Positions 59,842 to 64,000 of a stretch of 64,000 nt of DNA are shown here, piece after piece (positions within the stretch are counted from its first letter, which is position 1; each line of letters begins with the position of its first letter). The stretch is from the NCBI GenBank assembly GCA_030141605.1, contig JAQGDQ010000723.1, positions 1 to 64,000 on the forward strand, read 5' to 3'. The stretch is from Tubiluchus corallicola (Eukaryota > Priapulida > Priapulimorpha > Priapulimorphida > Tubiluchidae). The translations under genes and the position numbers were made by a program. Below the pieces are notes generated by a model that was given only the letters and a program-made list of their open reading frames with translations, did not search any database and was not told where the DNA came from.

Positions 59842-60502
59842 CTTAAAGGACAAGAAAGGGGTACCTGAACTTCGTTTCAGAAAAATCGCCTTAAAAAATT
59901 ACACTACCTTGCAGTAATTTTATGCTTGTTGAAAGGAATTTTTGTTTGTTTCATTTTAAATCTCCCGCAATACTGTTCCGAAGTCGCCACTACATGACGT
60001 CACCTACGCAAACGTAAATCAGGGGAAGAAACTGCAATTTTAAATTATGTACCAAAAAACTTTCCGTGCAAATCTATATTACTTAGCATCTCGCTTACCT
60101 GCTGGAAAGACTTATGTAACTAGAAAAGAAAATTATTAATTATTTAAATGTTTTCACCAATTGGTAAAATGTCGCTGACTCACCCTCCATGGTGCACCAC
60201 TCACTAAGCAAAAACTTATTTTTAATCTTATTGACAAGATACAGTAATTAAAAATTTTATTTAGTTAGTGACGTGGATGCTACGAATGCTCTGATTATTT
60301 TTTCTAACGTTATCTAAACTTGTTTCAAACGACCTACCGTCAAAATGGTTGCGCCTAAAGGTTATTGCGGGAGTTTAAATGTTTATACAGCGTTTCTGCC
60401 GTCACAAGCCCTGTATGCAAAAAGGTAGTATTTAAGTGATATAAAATTTCAAGACGAATTTTTAAAGCTTTATGTACGTGGAGGATTTTCTTGTGCTTTA
60501 AG
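59842..60502. mobile_element. DNA element with CTTAAAGGACAAG termini, copy 2
   Basis: It begins CTTAAAGGACAAGAAAGGGG and ends TTTTCTTGTGCTTTAAG (inverse CTTAAAGCACAAGAAAA). It is collinear with 17626-18295. It lies downstream of goosecoid. Confidence 0.8.
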
Positions 60503-60524
60503 TGTCTGCGTTTTTAAATTACTT

Positions 60525-60697
60525 CATTAAGTAGCGTTTACGTAACATCCACATGCGTTTTGTGGGGAGTTCCGAATAGATCATATCGGCTTGTATTGTT
60601 TTCAATGCACCCGTTTCTGCAGCAAGTGTATGCGGTATTGTTTTTCTGCAGATGGAAACGCATACGCATCCGCATGCTACGTAAACGCCACTTAATG
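60525..60697. mobile_element. Very short MITE (173 bp)
   Basis: CATTAAGTAGCGTTTACGTA at the left is mirrored by TACGTAAACGCCACTTAATG at the right. Further inside, ACATGCGTTT and AAACGCATACGCATCCGCAT also pair. It sits 23 bp right of the element ending at 60502. Confidence 0.8.
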
Positions 60698-62559
60698 CTT
60701 TTATCAATAACTAAATACTGCTTATGCCTTATGGTGTATTGCCCATGAAAACAACTGGAACTCAAGACCTGATGCACCAGTGAAGTGTTTTCATTATTTC
60801 ACTCACAACTGCTTAAATAAGTAAACATGCGAAAACTGCTTGTAGCGTGTCAAGTATAAAAACGACACCGTTAAATGTACATTATTGATGCACTGGGTCC
60901 TCGGTTATGTACTGTCTGTACATAACAACACGTACTCACTTTTCATTGTGATGCATCATTAAACCTACCCATGTAATATTTTACCAAAAAACTAAAATTT
61001 TTATCCATAAAAACTGAACAGAAGAAAATTAGAGAGTCAGCTTTTCTGCAAGCATTTAATCAGCTAAATTTGTTTACACATTTATAATAGACTACAAAAC
61101 TATCAGTTCCGTTATTAATATCATCACCATTGTTATTATCATTTACTTTCGTTCAACGTGAGATGTACATGAATGTGGTCACTATAAGAAAGCAATTCAT
61201 TAACAGATAAGATAAATAAGGAAACACGGGTTACTAACTAAATGATTTAGTAACTTCAGACATAGGCTTAAAACATAAAATAGAAAGTTAGAATAATTTT
61301 TATGTGTAAAAGTCACACCCAAACAAAGCCACCCCACACCCCTAAAGCCCTACAGTAAAAAGGGGTGCAGATATGAGTACATGTACAGAAAAATAAAATG
61401 CATATAACCAGTTCGCTATGTCTGTTGATTTCTTCCTAAATTGAATGAGTGTAGTTTTCGGCAAAACAATTTTCAGGTAAATAATTCCACAGATAAGAAA
61501 TTTGAGAAAGAACTTCGCCCAGGGTAAGCCTACAAACAAGAGGGAGCAGAAAAACGAACATTAGGACCAAACTATTGGCATTTAACGTAATCTGTAAAAA
61601 GTCCTTTCAAAGCTAAAGCAACTAATCTTCAACGGGAAAGTGACTGCAGGGCTGACCTCAAATCAGACCCGACCCAACTGATTATATGATTTTGCAAAGA
61701 TCAAGAAGATGAGCCTCATACAGAACCAGTAAGCTTGTTAACTATACGATGCAGCTTTGTAATTAATTTGTCTTGATTTCAGTGGCTGACCTTCAACCGT
61801 GTTACCGCTACAGTAACTATCAGTTTGGCGTCCATAGAAACGCCTAATCTTTGCAAATGGTTGGAGGCCTTGTGGCAGGTCAAGCCTCTTATTACAAAGG
61901 AACATTTTCTAAGGCAAGATGTATATATATATATTCCTTTAATGATAACCATGGGAACAGGGAGCACGACTGACGATAAGAGTCAAAACAAATACTAATC
62001 TCGACAATTACCCATCCATTTACTGATAAGGCCCAGTGTCACTTAACTTCTGACACCAAGACGACACAGTAACCATTAAGCCATTTACCCATTGAAAATC
62101 AACCCATTTTTAGAAGCTGTGTGAATAAAATAGATACATCTACAACAATTTTGAATCATATCATACCACACTACATTCACATACCACGAAAAAGCCGCAA
62201 AATGACATTTATTATTGATCGAAACAAGAAACCTGCGTTCAATTATTACAGAAGCTGGAAAAAACAAGATCTTATTGACTCCAAAATTTCTTTTATTTGC
62301 TTCTTACTTACAATTTCTGTAAAACGTCTACAAAAACGCCATTTTTTCGATGAAAATACATGTAACAATGAAACTTTGACCACACAACAGTCACTCTGCT
62401 GATAACATTGCACAAAACAACCACTCGTCCTAATACCCACAGTTTATCAACAAAGAGGATTACATGCTAATGCAACTGTGGGAGCCAGCAAACAAGAGTT
62501 TAATACGCTAAAATGTCACACACAATATGCTAAATCCGACTCACTTAATTGGATTTAGT

Positions 62560-62740
62560 GGCAGGAGGCGGATCCAGAACACACGGTGTGCAATGAACTT
62601 GTATTTAGAAACAAGAGGTGGATCAAAATTTGGAGGGGCGTTAAACTAGTATTTTGCAAACAAATGGTGGATCCAAAAAGAAGGGGTACACAAAATGGTA
62701 TTTAGTGGCAAGAAAAATGGTTCCATTGAAAGGGCGTAGC
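62560..62740 (+). repeat. Diverged tandem repeat with GTGGATCCAAAA core
   Basis: Three or four imperfect units (AGGCGGATCCAGAAC, AGGTGGATCAAAATT, GGTGGATCCAAAAAG) recur about every 60 bp. Similar GGTGGATCC strings return at 62998-63055, on the far side of the SINE. Confidence 0.6.
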
Positions 62741-62774
62741 AAAAGAGATTGTGCTCTATGAAGCCTACGCACTG

Positions 62775-62970
62775 AGGGCGCACAAGAACAAGAGACCTAA
62801 TCAGTCGTTGGGCCAGCTTTCTTGACCTAGTAGATGTCCAGACACCTTAAGTAAATTGGCCAGCAAAATCCTGCTTAAGTAGTGAATGTGGTGCCTTGAA
62901 AAGCAATGACACGAGCGGGATTCGAACCCAGGTGGACAGCCAAGTGCTGTAACCACTCAGTTACAGTGCC
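62775..62970 (-). mobile_element. tRNA-derived SINE
   Basis: On the - strand: GGCACTGTAACTGAGTGGTT (A box), then CTGGGTTCGAATCCCGCTCG (B box) with tRNA spacing, followed by ATTGCTTTTCAAGGCACC and non-tRNA sequence. The repeat described at 62560 occurs on both sides, so the SINE may have inserted into it. Confidence 0.75.
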
Positions 62971-63543
62971 TTCCAAATATCATTCTTGAAAGTGGCAGGT
63001 GGATCCATAATGCAAATGGCAGCTATAAATTAATACTTATTAGAAGGTGGATCCTGAATGAAAAGATCAATAATTTAGGAATCTGTGAAAAGAAGTGGAA
63101 ACAGAACAAAGAGAGGATGAAAAGTTTACCATTTACAGGAAAATGGCGGCTCCAAAACAAGGCAAAAAAAACGGCACTAAAAATCAGAAACAGTGAATGT
63201 AACAACTAAGTGGCTACAATAAGAGCTTAGCAGTTTAGCAACGCGCATTTGGTAATTGGACGGGTAGCCTGCTTTAGGAGTGTTTTCACTTACCATGCTG
63301 TCTTTGGTCACTTACGTTTTTACACAGGATTTATAAAAATCTGACCATAGCTAAGATACCTCCTTTATAAACAGCTAGGGATGATCGAAGTTGATCAGTC
63401 AATGGTTTAAGACACCTAGGTTCAATTTTTGTGCCGACTGGTTTCATTCACCATACCTATTATGACTGTTCACCTCACAAATGGGTGGATATAGCGTGTA
63501 TACCATCCGAATCTAAACAAATTACTTTGGCTGGTTTGGTGCT

Positions 63544-63759
63544 TCATGTGCACAAGTCGTCCTTGCCATAAAATAGTCTCGCCACAAACATTAACAAATG
63601 AATAAGCTCTGGTACTGAAGTACTGGCTTCCCTAAGTGTATCTAAAAATGTATGAAAAAATCGTCTACTAATTAGGCCACTATTCAGTGTTGGGTCAAGG
63701 CCTGCAGTTGCCAAACTATTTAAAAAACTGGCACCACTAGAATGGGAAGAAGGCATAAC
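63544..63759 (-). CDS. Last exon of an unrecognised gene (71 codons)
   Basis: On the - strand TTTGTTTACACCAG is a good acceptor, followed in phase 0 by VMPSSHSSGASFLNSLATAG, then LISRRFFHTFLDTLREAS and VPELIHLLMFVARLFYGKDD, ending CT and TGA at 63546-63544. The alternation of amphipathic helix-like segments suggests a helical-repeat (HEAT/armadillo-like) protein end, but I cannot name the family. The rest of the gene lies beyond the right edge. It looks more protein-like than chance frames nearby. Confidence 0.5.
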   Translation of the reverse strand, partial: VMPSSHSSGASFLNSLATAGLDPTLNSGLISRRFFHTFLDTLREASTSVPELIHLLMFVARLFYGKDDLCT

Positions 63760-64000
63760 CTGGTGTAAACAAATAAACAAAAGATCACGTTTTTGCTAAT
63801 CATGTAATTATGCAAGATAGTATTAGTTTTACTTCCATAAAATCACAAATTATTTCTTTTATCTAGTCCACTACAACAAACTAAAATGAACAAAAATAAG
63901 ATTTGATTAGCGTAGACATAAATAAAAGAAATAAAGGATTAGGCATTCATGCAGGAAATGGTTTGCCAGCTCAGTAAATACCTGCCCCACCTAGACATGC

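Noticed and set aside
63370-63450. A tRNA-like string (TTGATCAGTCAATGG, then AGGTTCAATTT)
   Set aside because: The B box is degraded and no stem pairs; too weak to list as a feature.

Overview
The window is nuclear DNA of an invertebrate animal. It carries metazoan gene families (goosecoid, usherin, phospholipid scramblase, a DDX28-type helicase) split by many GT-AG introns, in AT-rich DNA full of short inverted-repeat transposons, SINEs, non-LTR retrotransposon remnants, minisatellites and microsatellites. I could not fix the phylum. The goosecoid homeodomain matches forms found in both cnidarians and protostomes, and the 5S-like sequence has a general invertebrate form.

Layout, left to right. 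(1) 1-8.5 kb, + strand: the last six exons of an usherin (USH2A)-like receptor, with fibronectin III modules, a transmembrane segment, a cytoplasmic tail and a C-terminal PDZ-binding motif. Its penultimate exon/intron junction has been amplified into a roughly 25-copy, 63-bp minisatellite. (2) 8.6-9.5 kb: a duplicated block holding a nested hAT element. (3) 9557-25019, - strand: a complete 12-exon DDX28-like DEAD-box helicase gene (531 codons, all splice phases closing). Its introns hold a 39-copy, 47-bp minisatellite and at least five inverted-repeat elements. (4) 25.1-28.4 kb: a DNA element and two fragments of a non-LTR retrotransposon. (5) 28976-30988, + strand: a phospholipid scramblase with a probable tiny last exon. 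(6) 31-46 kb: a large gene-poor stretch with hAT and mariner-like MITEs, a SINE, microsatellites and a long inverted repeat. (7) 46270-59207, + strand: a complete three-exon goosecoid gene. Its second intron (8 kb) holds a 5S rRNA-headed retroposon, a tRNA-like SINE and several MITEs. (8) 59.2-64 kb: more MITEs, a tRNA-derived SINE on the - strand, and the last exon of an unrecognised - strand gene at the right edge.

The genes are not a functional cluster: a sensory/adhesion receptor, a mitochondrial-type RNA helicase, a membrane lipid protein and a developmental transcription factor lie side by side. The most unusual feature is the usherin array, where a coding exon end plus its 5' splice site was tandemly amplified, giving the intron about two dozen donor-like sites. 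Exon coordinates were assembled by eye from splice signals, reading frame and family homology; no transcript or database evidence was available.
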